Assembly: GCA_900766585.1 (NCBI GenBank)
Contig: CAAFVV010000003.1
Location: 17,582-81,581 of the forward strand
Length of the DNA: 64,000 nucleotides
Direction of reading: 5' to 3'
From: Clostridia bacterium
Lineage (GTDB): Bacteria > Bacillota > Clostridia > Oscillospirales > Acutalibacteraceae
In this document: positions 26,158-34,702 of the stretch, piece after piece
How the letters are laid out: the number at the start of each line of letters is the position of its first letter
Position numbering within the stretch: the first letter of the stretch is position 1
Position numbers and translations under genes: made by a program
The notes under the pieces: generated by a model
Seen by the model: only the letters and a program-made list of their open reading frames with translations
What the model was told of the DNA's origin: nothing
Database searches by the model: none

Positions 26158-27453
26158 TCAGCGGCTTCCGGCTTCGGTCAAGTCCGGCTTTGCCTTTTTG
26201 GAACGCGGCCCCTCCAGATCCCGGATGTTTGCCGCTTTGGTATGGATGATGGGCTTCCATTCCGCCTTGCAGAAGAAAGCCGCCAGAGCGATCGGCATGT
26301 AGGTCGCCATAAACAGCGGAAAGGTGAACAGCGAGAGCCATTTTTGAAACGCTGTGGCGCGGATGCGCTTCCACTCGGAAAACAGCGTGACCGCCGCCAT
26401 GCCGAGCAGCATGGCATAGCCCTCCAAACCGGTGAGCAGCATTGTCCAGAACGAATCCCACACGTCAACGCCGTGAAGCACGCCGTAGATCTGTACACAG
26501 AGGTTGAGCACCACGCCGATTAACGGCAGCAGGATCATCGGAATGTTGTTCATCAGCAGGTCATAGCAGGCAAAGCCGCGTTTTTGGAACATGCCGTGGA
26601 TCAGCTTTCCGGTATAGCGGCCGAACACCTGAAGATATCCCTTTGTCCAGCGCATGCGCTGACGCCAGGACTGACGGAATTTTGTCGGCTGCTCATCATA
26701 GAAAATCGCGTCCTCGCAGTAGCCGACCGGCTCCTTGCGCAGCAGGCACTGCACGGTAAACTGCGTGTCCTCCGACAGCAGGAAAAAGTTCCAGCCGCCG
26801 ATCTCCTCCAAAAAGCTGCGGGAGACCAAAAAGCCGGTGCCGGTCACGACGCAGCTGGTGTTCAGCCGCATCCGCGGGCGGTTTAAAAACTGCGACTCCC
26901 GCAAAAACAGCAGCCCGTGACCGGAGGAGACCCAGTTGTCGCCAAAGTTTTTGGAGTTGCGGTAGCTCGTGACGATGCGGTAGCCGTCGGAAAAGGTACG
27001 GTTGATCTCTGTGAAATAATGCGGATCCAAGAGATTGTCCGCGTCCAGAATCAGAAAGCCGTCGAACGCGTCCGAACGCCCGTCCTCTTTCAGACGGCCG
27101 AGCAGAAAATTGAGAGCGTATCCCTTGCCGATCTGCTCGTGATTTTCCCGCTCATAGACAAGCGCACCGTGCGTGCGGGCGACCTCTGCCGTGCGATCGG
27201 TGCAGTTATCCGCCACAATGCAGACCGTGATATTTTCCGCCGGATAGTCCTGTCCGCGGATACTGTCGATCAGCTGACCGATGACAGTCTCCTCGTTGCG
27301 GGCGGCGATCAGCACGGCGTAGCGGTGCTGCTTTTCCGGCAGATGGGGCTTGCGGCGGGTCAGAAACGGCACCACCATATAGAAAAGCTGATAGGCGGCG
27401 CACAGACTGAACAAAACGGTGACAATCGTATTGACAAGACGTATGGTTTCCAT
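26158..27453 (-). CDS. Membrane glycosyltransferase family 2 (processive, BcsA/HAS-like fold)
   Basis: 431 residues. One N-terminal helix, then a GT-A domain (VLIAARNEETVIGQLIDSI, VADNCTDRTAE, LDADNLLDP with the DxD-type motif, then a QRMRWTKGYLQ motif like the QxxRW of processive synthases), then three or four helices near the C-terminus and a Lys-rich tail. It probably makes or exports an envelope polysaccharide or glycolipid at the inner face of the membrane. It starts 5 bp after the histidine kinase stop, so it is controlled by that two-component system. Substrate unknown. Confidence 0.9.
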   Translation of the reverse strand: METIRLVNTIVTVLFSLCAAYQLFYMVVPFLTRRKPHLPEKQHRYAVLIAARNEETVIGQLIDSIRGQDYPAENITVCIVADNCTDRTAEVARTHGALVYERENHEQIGKGYALNFLLGRLKEDGRSDAFDGFLILDADNLLDPHYFTEINRTFSDGYRIVTSYRNSKNFGDNWVSSGHGLLFLRESQFLNRPRMRLNTSCVVTGTGFLVSRSFLEEIGGWNFFLLSEDTQFTVQCLLRKEPVGYCEDAIFYDEQPTKFRQSWRQRMRWTKGYLQVFGRYTGKLIHGMFQKRGFACYDLLMNNIPMILLPLIGVVLNLCVQIYGVLHGVDVWDSFWTMLLTGLEGYAMLLGMAAVTLFSEWKRIRATAFQKWLSLFTFPLFMATYMPIALAAFFCKAEWKPIIHTKAANIRDLEGPRSKKAKPDLTEAGSR

Positions 27454-27458
27454 GGGAA

Positions 27459-29333
27459 TTATCCTTTCTCGTCAGCCGACGCGGAAAAGGTGAGGATGGC
27501 TTTGAAAAGGTCGCCGTCCGTGGTGATATCCAGCCGCCCCTTTTGCAGCGCGGCAAGTGAAGCGGCAATGGAAAGTCCCAGTCCGCTCCCCTCGGTGTTG
27601 CGGGAGCTGTCGCCGCGCACAAACCGCTCTGTCAGTTCATCGGGGGAAACGGTCAGCTCGCTGCGGGAGATATTGCGGAATATGCAGATGGCCTGATTGC
27701 CGTTTTTCAGCAGATCAAGATACACCCGTGTGCCGGACAGGGCATATTTACAGATGTTATTCATCAGGTTCTCGAAAATGCGCCAGAGATGGCGGCTGTC
27801 TGCCGAGACCGTCACGGTCTCTTCGGGCAGATGCAGGATCGGCGTCAGCCCGGCGGCGTCAAAGCGCTCGGCATATTCGCCGACTGCCTGTGCCAGCATG
27901 GTGTTCAGCTCGCAGGCAGACAGCTCGACCGTCAGATTGCCTGTCGAGGCTTTGGAGGCCTCGATCAGATCCTCGATGAGCTTTTTCAGCCGGGTGGACT
28001 GGCGGTCGAGTACGTCGATATAGGAGCGGATCTGTTCGTTTTCCGGTTCTTCCTTTTTGATCAGATCCACATAGCTGACAATGGAGGTCAGCGGCGTTTT
28101 GATATCGTGGGACACGTTGGTGATCAGCTCGGTGCGCAGCCGCTCGCTTTTGAGCCGGTCCTCCACAGCCTTTTGCAGCCCCTCGTCGATGCGGTTGAGG
28201 TCATCGGCTGCGGCCTTGACATCGCCGGTCAGCCCCTTTGTGAGAAGATGGGTGTTCAATTTGCCGTCGGCGATGCAGGTGATCCCCTCGCGGATGCGGC
28301 GCAGCCCCGAGAAGAACCACAGCGTCAGCGGAATAAGCAGGAGCTTTTCCAGCGCCCAGACCCAGAGCAGCGCCTGGGGACGGTCGATAAGCAGCACAAG
28401 CCCGGTCAGCTCCAAAAGCACGAGTAAAAACAGTGCGCACGCGGTTTTCGGTATCAGCGGCAGTGCGGCAAAACCGTGTGCCAAAGCGGAGCACAGCCGG
28501 GAGAGCAATCTGCCGATCCGGTGGATCAGCGTGTTGCGCCAAAACGTGTGGGTCTTGACACGCGCGGCAATGTCGAGCACAAACAGGAGCAGAAGCGCGC
28601 AGGCGGCGACTACGGCAGCAGGGAGGAACACGGGGAGAAAGAAGCGGCTGTCACTCGCCTCATTGACCATCAGGGCAAGCAGCCAGCCAGCTGTCCCGAT
28701 CAGCAGAGCGGACAGCTCGGTGGGCAGACGGCTGTAGAGACAGCAGACCGGCGTTTTGGGATCCTCCGCCCGCCGTGCCGTGACGCAGCACAGAAACACC
28801 GTCAAAGAAAAGCTGAGGATCAGCCCGAACAGGCAGAAAATAATGCCGCCCGTGCGATGGGCAAACAGCCATGCCGTTAATGCCAGTGTAACGGCGTAGA
28901 GATCCCGCCTGACCGGCTCCGTTTTCAGATAGATGCTGACGGTGAGCGTTGATTCGTTGTCATTGGCGTCATAGATCGTCAAGCTGTCGGTTATTTCTGT
29001 CCGGTATGGTTCGTTGCGGTAGTTGCTGAAGATCGTTTTGCCGTCGACGGCAACGGTCGCGTAGTAATTTTCGCCGTTCACATAGCTTTGCAGGGCGGCT
29101 TCTGCCGCATAGCTGTCGTCCGAAAGATCGTAGTTCCGGAGAAGAAGGCGCAGATCGTCAAGATAGGCGTACTCATACGACGCGACAGCCCTTTCGCAGG
29201 CGGCCTCGGCGGAGTTCCATAGGGTGACAGTGCCAAACGCCGCGGCAGCCAGGATGGTCAGCGACCACAAAAGAACCGCCAAAACGATCGCAGCGATTTT
29301 GCAGGGGAGGCGGTATTGCCAATCACCTTTCAT
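27459..29333 (-). CDS. Sensor histidine kinase with multi-pass membrane input domain
   Basis: 624 residues from ATG 29333 (MKGDWQYRLPCKIAAI), fixed by GGGAGGG 7 nt upstream. A first helix (~12-34), an extracellular segment of about 100 residues, then at least five more helices (~150-365) precede a HAMP-like linker, the HisKA motif NVSHDIKTPLTS (His near 409) and a HATPase domain ending GSGLGLSIAASLAALQKG. The layout resembles VanS-like kinases of Clostridia. Its start overlaps the response regulator stop by 11 bp; the downstream partner is a GT2 glycosyltransferase, pointing to envelope stress sensing (inference). Confidence 0.93.
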   Translation of the reverse strand: MKGDWQYRLPCKIAAIVLAVLLWSLTILAAAAFGTVTLWNSAEAACERAVASYEYAYLDDLRLLLRNYDLSDDSYAAEAALQSYVNGENYYATVAVDGKTIFSNYRNEPYRTEITDSLTIYDANDNESTLTVSIYLKTEPVRRDLYAVTLALTAWLFAHRTGGIIFCLFGLILSFSLTVFLCCVTARRAEDPKTPVCCLYSRLPTELSALLIGTAGWLLALMVNEASDSRFFLPVFLPAAVVAACALLLLFVLDIAARVKTHTFWRNTLIHRIGRLLSRLCSALAHGFAALPLIPKTACALFLLVLLELTGLVLLIDRPQALLWVWALEKLLLIPLTLWFFSGLRRIREGITCIADGKLNTHLLTKGLTGDVKAAADDLNRIDEGLQKAVEDRLKSERLRTELITNVSHDIKTPLTSIVSYVDLIKKEEPENEQIRSYIDVLDRQSTRLKKLIEDLIEASKASTGNLTVELSACELNTMLAQAVGEYAERFDAAGLTPILHLPEETVTVSADSRHLWRIFENLMNNICKYALSGTRVYLDLLKNGNQAICIFRNISRSELTVSPDELTERFVRGDSSRNTEGSGLGLSIAASLAALQKGRLDITTDGDLFKAILTFSASADEKG

Positions 29334-30036
29334 GGCGCATCCCTCCCGCTTCCAGCTTATAGCCCTGTCCCCACACCACGCGGATATACCGCGGGGCGGC
29401 GGGGTCGATTTCGATCTTCTCCCGCAGATGGCGGATATGCACCGCCACGGTGCTTTCCGCACCGATGGGGGCATTGTCCCAAACCTGCCGGTAGATCTCT
29501 TTCAGCGAGAGCACCTCGCCGGGGTGCTGCATCAGCAATTTTAAAAGTTCATATTCCGTGGGAGTCAGGCTGACCGGCTCGCCGTCTAAGGTGACGGTTT
29601 TGGCGCGGTCATCCAGACAAAGCCCGCCGACCGTCAGACAGGCGGACGCGGTTTTGGCTGGACAGGCGCCGAACTGCAAATACCGGCGCAGATGGGATCT
29701 GACGCGGGCAAGCAGCTCGACGGGATTAAACGGTTTGGTAATGTAGTCGTCCGCCCCGATGCCCAGCCCTAACACCTTGTCGGTGTCCTCGCTCTTGGCG
29801 GTGAGAAAGATCACGGGCAGATTATACTGCTCCCGCAGCTTTGCCGTCGCGGTAACGCCGTCCATGACCGGCATCATGACATCCATCAGCACCAGCTGAA
29901 CATCCTGCGTGCGCAGCATCTCAAGGGCTTCCTGCCCGTTGCGTGCCGATACGGTAGCATACCCCTCTGCTTCAAGATAGATCCTGAGCGCCGCCACGAT
30001 ATCCGGTTCGTCGTCGCAGATCAGAATACGAGCCAT
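29323..30036 (-). CDS. OmpR/PhoB-type response regulator
   Basis: 237 residues from ATG 30036 (MARILICDDEPDI). Receiver with acidic DDE, phosphoacceptor Asp near residue 52 (VLMDVMMP), T and K switch residues (FLTAKS, TKPF), and a C-terminal winged helix (SLTPTEYELLKLLMQHPG, YIRVVWGQGYKLE). Starts at GTG 30045 and ATG 30042 are in frame, but AGAGGTG at 30044-30050 is best spaced for 30036. First gene of regulator-kinase-glycosyltransferase; the promoter has three direct repeats on an 11-bp lattice, probably its own binding sites. Confidence 0.95.
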   Translation of the reverse strand: MARILICDDEPDIVAALRIYLEAEGYATVSARNGQEALEMLRTQDVQLVLMDVMMPVMDGVTATAKLREQYNLPVIFLTAKSEDTDKVLGLGIGADDYITKPFNPVELLARVRSHLRRYLQFGACPAKTASACLTVGGLCLDDRAKTVTLDGEPVSLTPTEYELLKLLMQHPGEVLSLKEIYRQVWDNAPIGAESTVAVHIRHLREKIEIDPAAPRYIRVVWGQGYKLEAGGMRHER

Positions 30037-30055
30037 CTCCATCACCTCTGCCCCT

Positions 30056-30111
30056 ATTGTAGCACAAAGTACTTTAAGAGAAAAGCGAAAAACCCTTAAG
30101 ATTTCCTTAAG
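30056..30111 (-). promoter_or_regulatory. Promoter and direct-repeat regulator site of the two-component/glycosyltransferase operon
   Basis: On the minus strand an extended -10 TGC-TACAAT (30064-30056) has a poor -35 (TTTTCT at 30084-30079). On the plus strand CTTTAAG begins at 30072 and CCTTAAG begins at 30094 and 30105, spaced 22 and 11 bp. Tandem repeats in 11-bp phase are typical of OmpR/PhoB-family dimers activating a promoter with a weak -35. Confidence 0.7.
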
Positions 30112-30141
30112 ATAGCGAAGCTGCGGCAGGGGAAGAGCGGG

Positions 30142-30789
30142 TTATCCGTGTTGACCGGAGCGGTGCTGCATCTGATAGGACAGGGTCATCAGACTGTCGC
30201 CCAGATGCACGTTTTCCGATATGGCACCGGGGTGGTGATGGGCAATGTCGTAGTGGCTGAAGTTCCAGAATCCGCGCACACCGCAGGCAAGCAGACGCGT
30301 GACCAACGCGGGCGCCGCCTCCTTGGGGAGACAGAGCACGGCAAGCTCCACATGCTGCTCCTTGCATACTGTTTCCAGCTCGTCGGTCGAGCAAATCGGC
30401 AGCCCGCTGAGCAAGTGTCCCTCCAGTGCTGGGTCGCTGTCCAAAACGGCGCACAGCTTCAGCCCGTACCGTGAAAAGTCCATATGGTTGGCAAGCCCGC
30501 GGCCGATATTGCCCGCGCCGAGCAGGATCGTCGGGCGGCAGGCGTCAAGGCCGAGAATGGTACCGATCTCCTGCCGCAGCGTGGCGGTCGGATAGCCGTA
30601 GCCCTGCTGCCCGAAGCCGCCGAAGCAGTTGAGATCCTGCCGCACCTGTGAGGCGGTCAGTCCCATGCGCGACGCTAGCTCCTTCGAGGAGATGTGGGCG
30701 GCGCCGTCGTCGACCAGCTCACACAAAAAGCGGTAATAGCGGGGGAGGCGGCGGACAACAGACATGGAAATATGCGGTTCCTTCAACAA
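30142..30789 (-). CDS. rex: Redox-sensing transcriptional repressor Rex
   Basis: 215 residues, the normal Rex length. N-terminal winged helix (LPRYYRFLCELVDDGAAHIS, SSKELASRMGLTASQVRQDL), then a Rossmann domain with GAGNIG at 91-96 that senses NADH/NAD+. Rex represses fermentation and NADH-consuming genes until NADH rises. It begins 21 bp after the aconitase stop on the same strand, so it can be transcribed from the consensus promoter of aconitase. I found no TTGTGAAN6TTCACAA-like Rex box upstream of the two alcohol dehydrogenases in this window. Confidence 0.96.
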   Translation of the reverse strand: MLKEPHISMSVVRRLPRYYRFLCELVDDGAAHISSKELASRMGLTASQVRQDLNCFGGFGQQGYGYPTATLRQEIGTILGLDACRPTILLGAGNIGRGLANHMDFSRYGLKLCAVLDSDPALEGHLLSGLPICSTDELETVCKEQHVELAVLCLPKEAAPALVTRLLACGVRGFWNFSHYDIAHHHPGAISENVHLGDSLMTLSYQMQHRSGQHG

Positions 30790-30810
30790 GAAAACGCTCC
30801 TTTCACAAGG

Positions 30811-32745
30811 TTACGCCTGCTGCTCGCGGGTGTAATCCAACAGACCGCCGGCCAGCAGCATGGCGATCTGTCTTTCCGAAAAATGGTGGCAAAGCGAAAT
30901 GGTCTTGCCGGTGGTGCGGTTGATCAGCTCCAACGGCCGGCCGTTGGTCAGGCGCTGCCGCACATCAGGCAGGCAAAGCTCGTCGCCGAGAGAGACCGTG
31001 TCATAGTCGGCTTCGTCGGCAAAGGTCAGCGGCAGGATCCCCGCGTTGATCAGATTGGCGATATGGATACGGGCAAAGGATTTGACAATGACCGCTTTGA
31101 TGCCGAGGTAGAGCGGCGCCAGAGCGGCATGCTCGCGGGAGCTGCCCTGTCCGTAGTTGCTGCCGCCGACAATAATACCCGCGCCCTCCCGCTTGCAGCG
31201 CGCCGGGAAGTCCGGATCGCAGCGGGTGAAGCAGTGCTCGGAGATGGCGGGGATGTTAGAGCGCAGCGGCAGAATTTTTGCGCCCGCCGGCATGATATGG
31301 TCGGTCGTGATGTTGTCGCCGACCTTCAGCAGCAGCTTGGCCTCGATGGTCTCGGCAAGCGGCACCGTTTTCGGGAACGGCTTGATGTTGGGGCCGCGCT
31401 CGACAACGACATCGGCAGCCTCAGCCTCGGAGGCGGGCGGAATGATCATATTGTCATTGAGCAGGAAGCGTTCGGGCAGCGTGACCTGCGGCGCTTCGCC
31501 GAGCGTGCGCGGGTCGGTGAACACACCGGTCAGAGCCGCGGCTGCCGCCGTTTCGGGGCTGACCAGATATACCTTGGCGTCGGCGGTGCCGGAACGCCCT
31601 TCAAAATTGCGGTTGAAGGTGCGCAGCGAGATGCCGCCGGAGTTCGGCGACTGCCCCATGCCGATGCAGGGACCGCAGGCACATTCGAGAATACGGGCGC
31701 CGGCGGCGATCAGATCGGCGAGTGCGCCGTTTTCCGCCAGCATGTTATACACCTGCTTGGAGCCGGGGGCGATGGACAGACTGACGCGCGGATGCACGGT
31801 CTTGCCCTTGAGAATCGCGGCGACCTTGAGCATATCCAGCAGGGAGGAGTTGGTGCAGGAGCCGATGCAGCACTGATCGACCGGTATGCCGGCAAGCTCG
31901 CTGACCGGACGCACGGCATCCGGGGAGTGGGGGCATGCCGCCAGCGGCGTGAGGGCGGAGAGGTCGATGCGGATCTCCTCGTCATAGACGGCATCTGCGT
32001 CGGCGGCGAGCGGAATCCAATCCTGCTCGCGTCCCTGTGCCGCCATAAACCGGCGGGTGACTTCGTCGGACGGGAATACCGAGGTGGAAGCGCCCAGCTC
32101 TGCGCCCATGTTGGTAATGGTGGCGCGCTCCGGCACCGACAGCGTGGCGACGCCGTCGCCCGTGTATTCAATGATCTTGCCGACGCCGCCCTTAACGGTC
32201 ATACGGCGCAGCACCTCAAGGATGACATCCTTGGCGGCGACCCAGGGGGAGAGACGGCCGGTCAGCTCCACCTTGACGATGCGGGGCATCGTGATGTAAT
32301 AGGTGCCGCCGCCCATGGCGACAGCCACATCCAGTCCGCCTGCGCCGAAAGCCAGCATACCGATGCCGCCGCCGGTGGGCGTATGGCTGTCCGAGCCGAT
32401 CAGCGTTTTGCCGGGGATGCCGAACCGCTCCAGATGCACCTGATGGCAGATGCCGTTGCCGGGGCGGGAGAAGTACAGCCCGTGTTTTTTGCATACGGTC
32501 TGGATATACCGATGGTCGTCGGCATTTTCAAAACCGGTCTGCAGCGTGTTGTGGTCAATATAAGCGACAGAGCGCTCCGTGCGGACACGGGGCACGCCCA
32601 TGGCTTCAAATTCAAGATACGCCATGGTGCCGGTGGCATCCTGTGTCAAGGTCTGGTCAATGCGCAGTCCGATCTCCTGTCCGACGGTCATATCGCCGCA
32701 GACCAGGTGCGAGCGGATCAGCTTTTGCGCGAGAGTATCTCCCAT
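30811..32745 (-). CDS. Aconitate hydratase (644-residue single-chain form)
   Basis: 644 residues. The fold order is domains 1-3 (GSDSHTPTGGGIGMLAFGAGGLDVA, iron-sulfur cysteines in CCIGSCTNSS and CACGPCIGMGQ), then the swivel domain (GSNYGQGSSREHAALAP). It matches the short bacterial/archaeal aconitase group, converting citrate to isocitrate in the cytoplasm. No citrate synthase or isocitrate dehydrogenase is adjacent, so it probably serves glutamate synthesis rather than a full cycle. The ATG at 32745 follows AGAGGATG; a perfect TTGACA-17-TATAAT promoter lies upstream. Homoaconitase/isopropylmalate-type activity is less likely, as those are two-subunit in this group. Confidence 0.92.
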   Translation of the reverse strand: MGDTLAQKLIRSHLVCGDMTVGQEIGLRIDQTLTQDATGTMAYLEFEAMGVPRVRTERSVAYIDHNTLQTGFENADDHRYIQTVCKKHGLYFSRPGNGICHQVHLERFGIPGKTLIGSDSHTPTGGGIGMLAFGAGGLDVAVAMGGGTYYITMPRIVKVELTGRLSPWVAAKDVILEVLRRMTVKGGVGKIIEYTGDGVATLSVPERATITNMGAELGASTSVFPSDEVTRRFMAAQGREQDWIPLAADADAVYDEEIRIDLSALTPLAACPHSPDAVRPVSELAGIPVDQCCIGSCTNSSLLDMLKVAAILKGKTVHPRVSLSIAPGSKQVYNMLAENGALADLIAAGARILECACGPCIGMGQSPNSGGISLRTFNRNFEGRSGTADAKVYLVSPETAAAAALTGVFTDPRTLGEAPQVTLPERFLLNDNMIIPPASEAEAADVVVERGPNIKPFPKTVPLAETIEAKLLLKVGDNITTDHIMPAGAKILPLRSNIPAISEHCFTRCDPDFPARCKREGAGIIVGGSNYGQGSSREHAALAPLYLGIKAVIVKSFARIHIANLINAGILPLTFADEADYDTVSLGDELCLPDVRQRLTNGRPLELINRTTGKTISLCHHFSERQIAMLLAGGLLDYTREQQA

Positions 32746-32779
32746 AAACGGTCACATCCTCTGAGTAAATATCCTATAT

Positions 32780-32808
32780 ATTATACCGGGCAAGGCACCG
32801 TTTGTCAA
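32780..32808 (-). promoter_or_regulatory. Consensus promoter of aconitase-rex
   Basis: Minus strand TTGACA (32808-32803), 17 bp, TATAAT (32785-32780): no mismatch. Confidence 0.9.
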
Positions 32809-32905
32809 CCTTTGGCGGCTTTTTGGGCATACTTCCGCAACTGAGGGAAAATCCGGCAGGCGGTTTGGCTTTTTGTGGGCGGCGGTAAAGCGGTTTGTGA
32901 GGGCT

Positions 32906-34702
32906 TCATAACGGTGTGACCGTAAAAAAGTGCGGAGAACCGGTTTTTTGCCGATTCTCCGCATGGATTTTTTTCAGTTTCCAGCCGACGGTCTGCTTCT
33001 TTCCGCCGACAAAATCTGCATACATACCCGGCTCCCTGATCAGCTGCTCATGCGTGCCCTGCTGCACGATGCGGCCGCGGTCGATGACCAGAATCTGATC
33101 GGCATGGCGCACAGTCTTTAAGCGGTGCGCAATCATGATGATCGTCTTGTCCCGCGTCAGCGCCTTGATCGCCTTTTGCAGCCGATCCTCATTTTCGGGA
33201 TCGACATTCGCCGTCGCTTCGTCCAGAATGACGATCGGCGCATTTTTCAGCATGGAGCGCGCAATGGAAATGCGCTGCTTTTCGCCGCCGGAGAGGCTGG
33301 CGCCGCCCTCGCCGATGACGGTGTTATAGCCGTCTGGCAGACTCTCGATAAAGTCATCGCAGCAGGCGGCTTTTGCCGCCGCCGCGACCTCGTCATGCGC
33401 GGCGTCCGGTCTGCCGAATTTGATGTTGTTTTCAACGGTATCGGCAAACAGGTAGACGTTCTGAAATACCACGCTGATCTGATCCATGAGGGATTCGAGG
33501 GTGTAGTCCCTGACGTCATACCCGCCGATCTTCACACTGCCGCTGTCCGTGTCCCAAAAACGGGCGATCAGATTGCAAAACGTTGTTTTGCCGCTGCCGG
33601 AGGGGTCGATGACCGCCGTCGTGATCCTGTCGGGCAGCGTGACGGAAATATCGCGCAGGATCGGCTTTTGTTCATAGGAGAAGCTGACGTGATCGAAAAC
33701 GATATCGTGCTTTTCAGGGGTCAGCGCTCTGCCGTTTTCGTCCATGCGGGGCATATTCTCGGTCGCCTCGGTGCGGTCGATGGCGGCAGCCGCCAGACGC
33801 AGCATGGACACGCCCATGCCGAAGCTCTTGATCTGATTGAACACGAGAAAGGACATCACCAGCACCGTCAGCGCGTTGGCAATACGCATTGCGCCGTTTA
33901 TCCACAGCAGGACGGCGGCAAGCATCATGCCGACCCCGGCGATCTGCAAAATCGCCTCCTGTATCGCGGTATACGGCGTGAGGATGTTCGCTACGGCCAC
34001 ATTGCTGCGGCGGTTATATTCCAGCGCATCCTGCACTTTCTTGTCGCCCCTGCCCGTGAGGTTGAAGGATTTGACGACGCTCATGCCCTGCACCGTCTCC
34101 AAAACGGCTTCGATCAGTGCGGTCTGCGATTTCTGCGTGTCGTCGGCAATTGCCGCCGATTTTTTCTCCATCGCGGAGACGGCGCAAAGGTACAGCGCGA
34201 TACCCGCAAGGACGATCAGCCCGATGCGCCAGTCGAACACCAGGATCAGCACCGCAAATACGGCGGTCGTGATGAGTCAGCCGAGGATGTTCACCAGCAC
34301 CATCGGTACCATGCTTTCGATGCTGCCGATGACTGTCGTGCATTTGCCGGAGAACTGCCCGAGACTGTTTTGGTTGAAGAACCTCATCGGCACGCTCTTT
34401 AACCGGTTCGCGATGGCGATCCGGCGATCTGCCGCCATGAAATAGCCCGCGTGGGTCTGGAGCATTTTGGAGAAGCTCGCGGTCACAGCGCCGCCGAATA
34501 CGGCGACAAGCTCGCAGATGAGGGCAATCCATGCGGTTTTGCAGCCTGTTTTCCCGCCCGTCAGCGCAAGCACGACGAAGTAGATCGCCGCCACCTGAAA
34601 CATTTGCAGCACGGCATTCAGAAAGCCCACCGCCACGGATCGGTTGATATTTTTTCTCTCGTTTCCGGCGAAATGCCAGATTTTACGGAATGCTTTGATC
34701 AT
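32906..34702 (-). pseudogene. ABC transporter half (TMD-NBD fusion) broken by an in-frame TGA
   Basis: Read through, the frame is 598 codons and gives a normal fused permease-ATPase, but codon 142 (34279-34277) is TGA. The first piece (34702-34277) ends at PMVLVNILG; the second runs uninterrupted from LITTAVFAVLILVFDWRIG with no good ribosome site. Two more defects are seen: Walker A reads DPSGSGKT (Gly to Asp, residue ~366), and the last ~20 codons pass through a terminator hairpin (32924-32963). The signature LSGGEKQR and DEATANVD are intact. The partner gene starts the operon, overlapping this one by 4 bp. A sequencing error remains possible. Confidence 0.85.
32924..32963 (-). terminator. 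Terminator of the ABC operon, lying inside the last codons
   Basis: Arms TGCGGAGAA (32931-32939) and TTCTCCGCA (32955-32963) with inner CGG/CCG; on the minus strand six T residues follow. The reading frame of the ABC half runs through it before its stop at 32906. Confidence 0.75.

Noticed and set aside
30694..32844. 716-residue plus-strand reading frame across aconitase and rex
   Set aside because: Antisense shadow; both minus-strand genes are recognised families.
34277..34279. TGA in the ABC gene as a selenocysteine or recoded codon
   Set aside because: No SECIS-like hairpin is seen downstream, the protein is not of a selenoprotein family, and other TGA codons in the window end genes normally.
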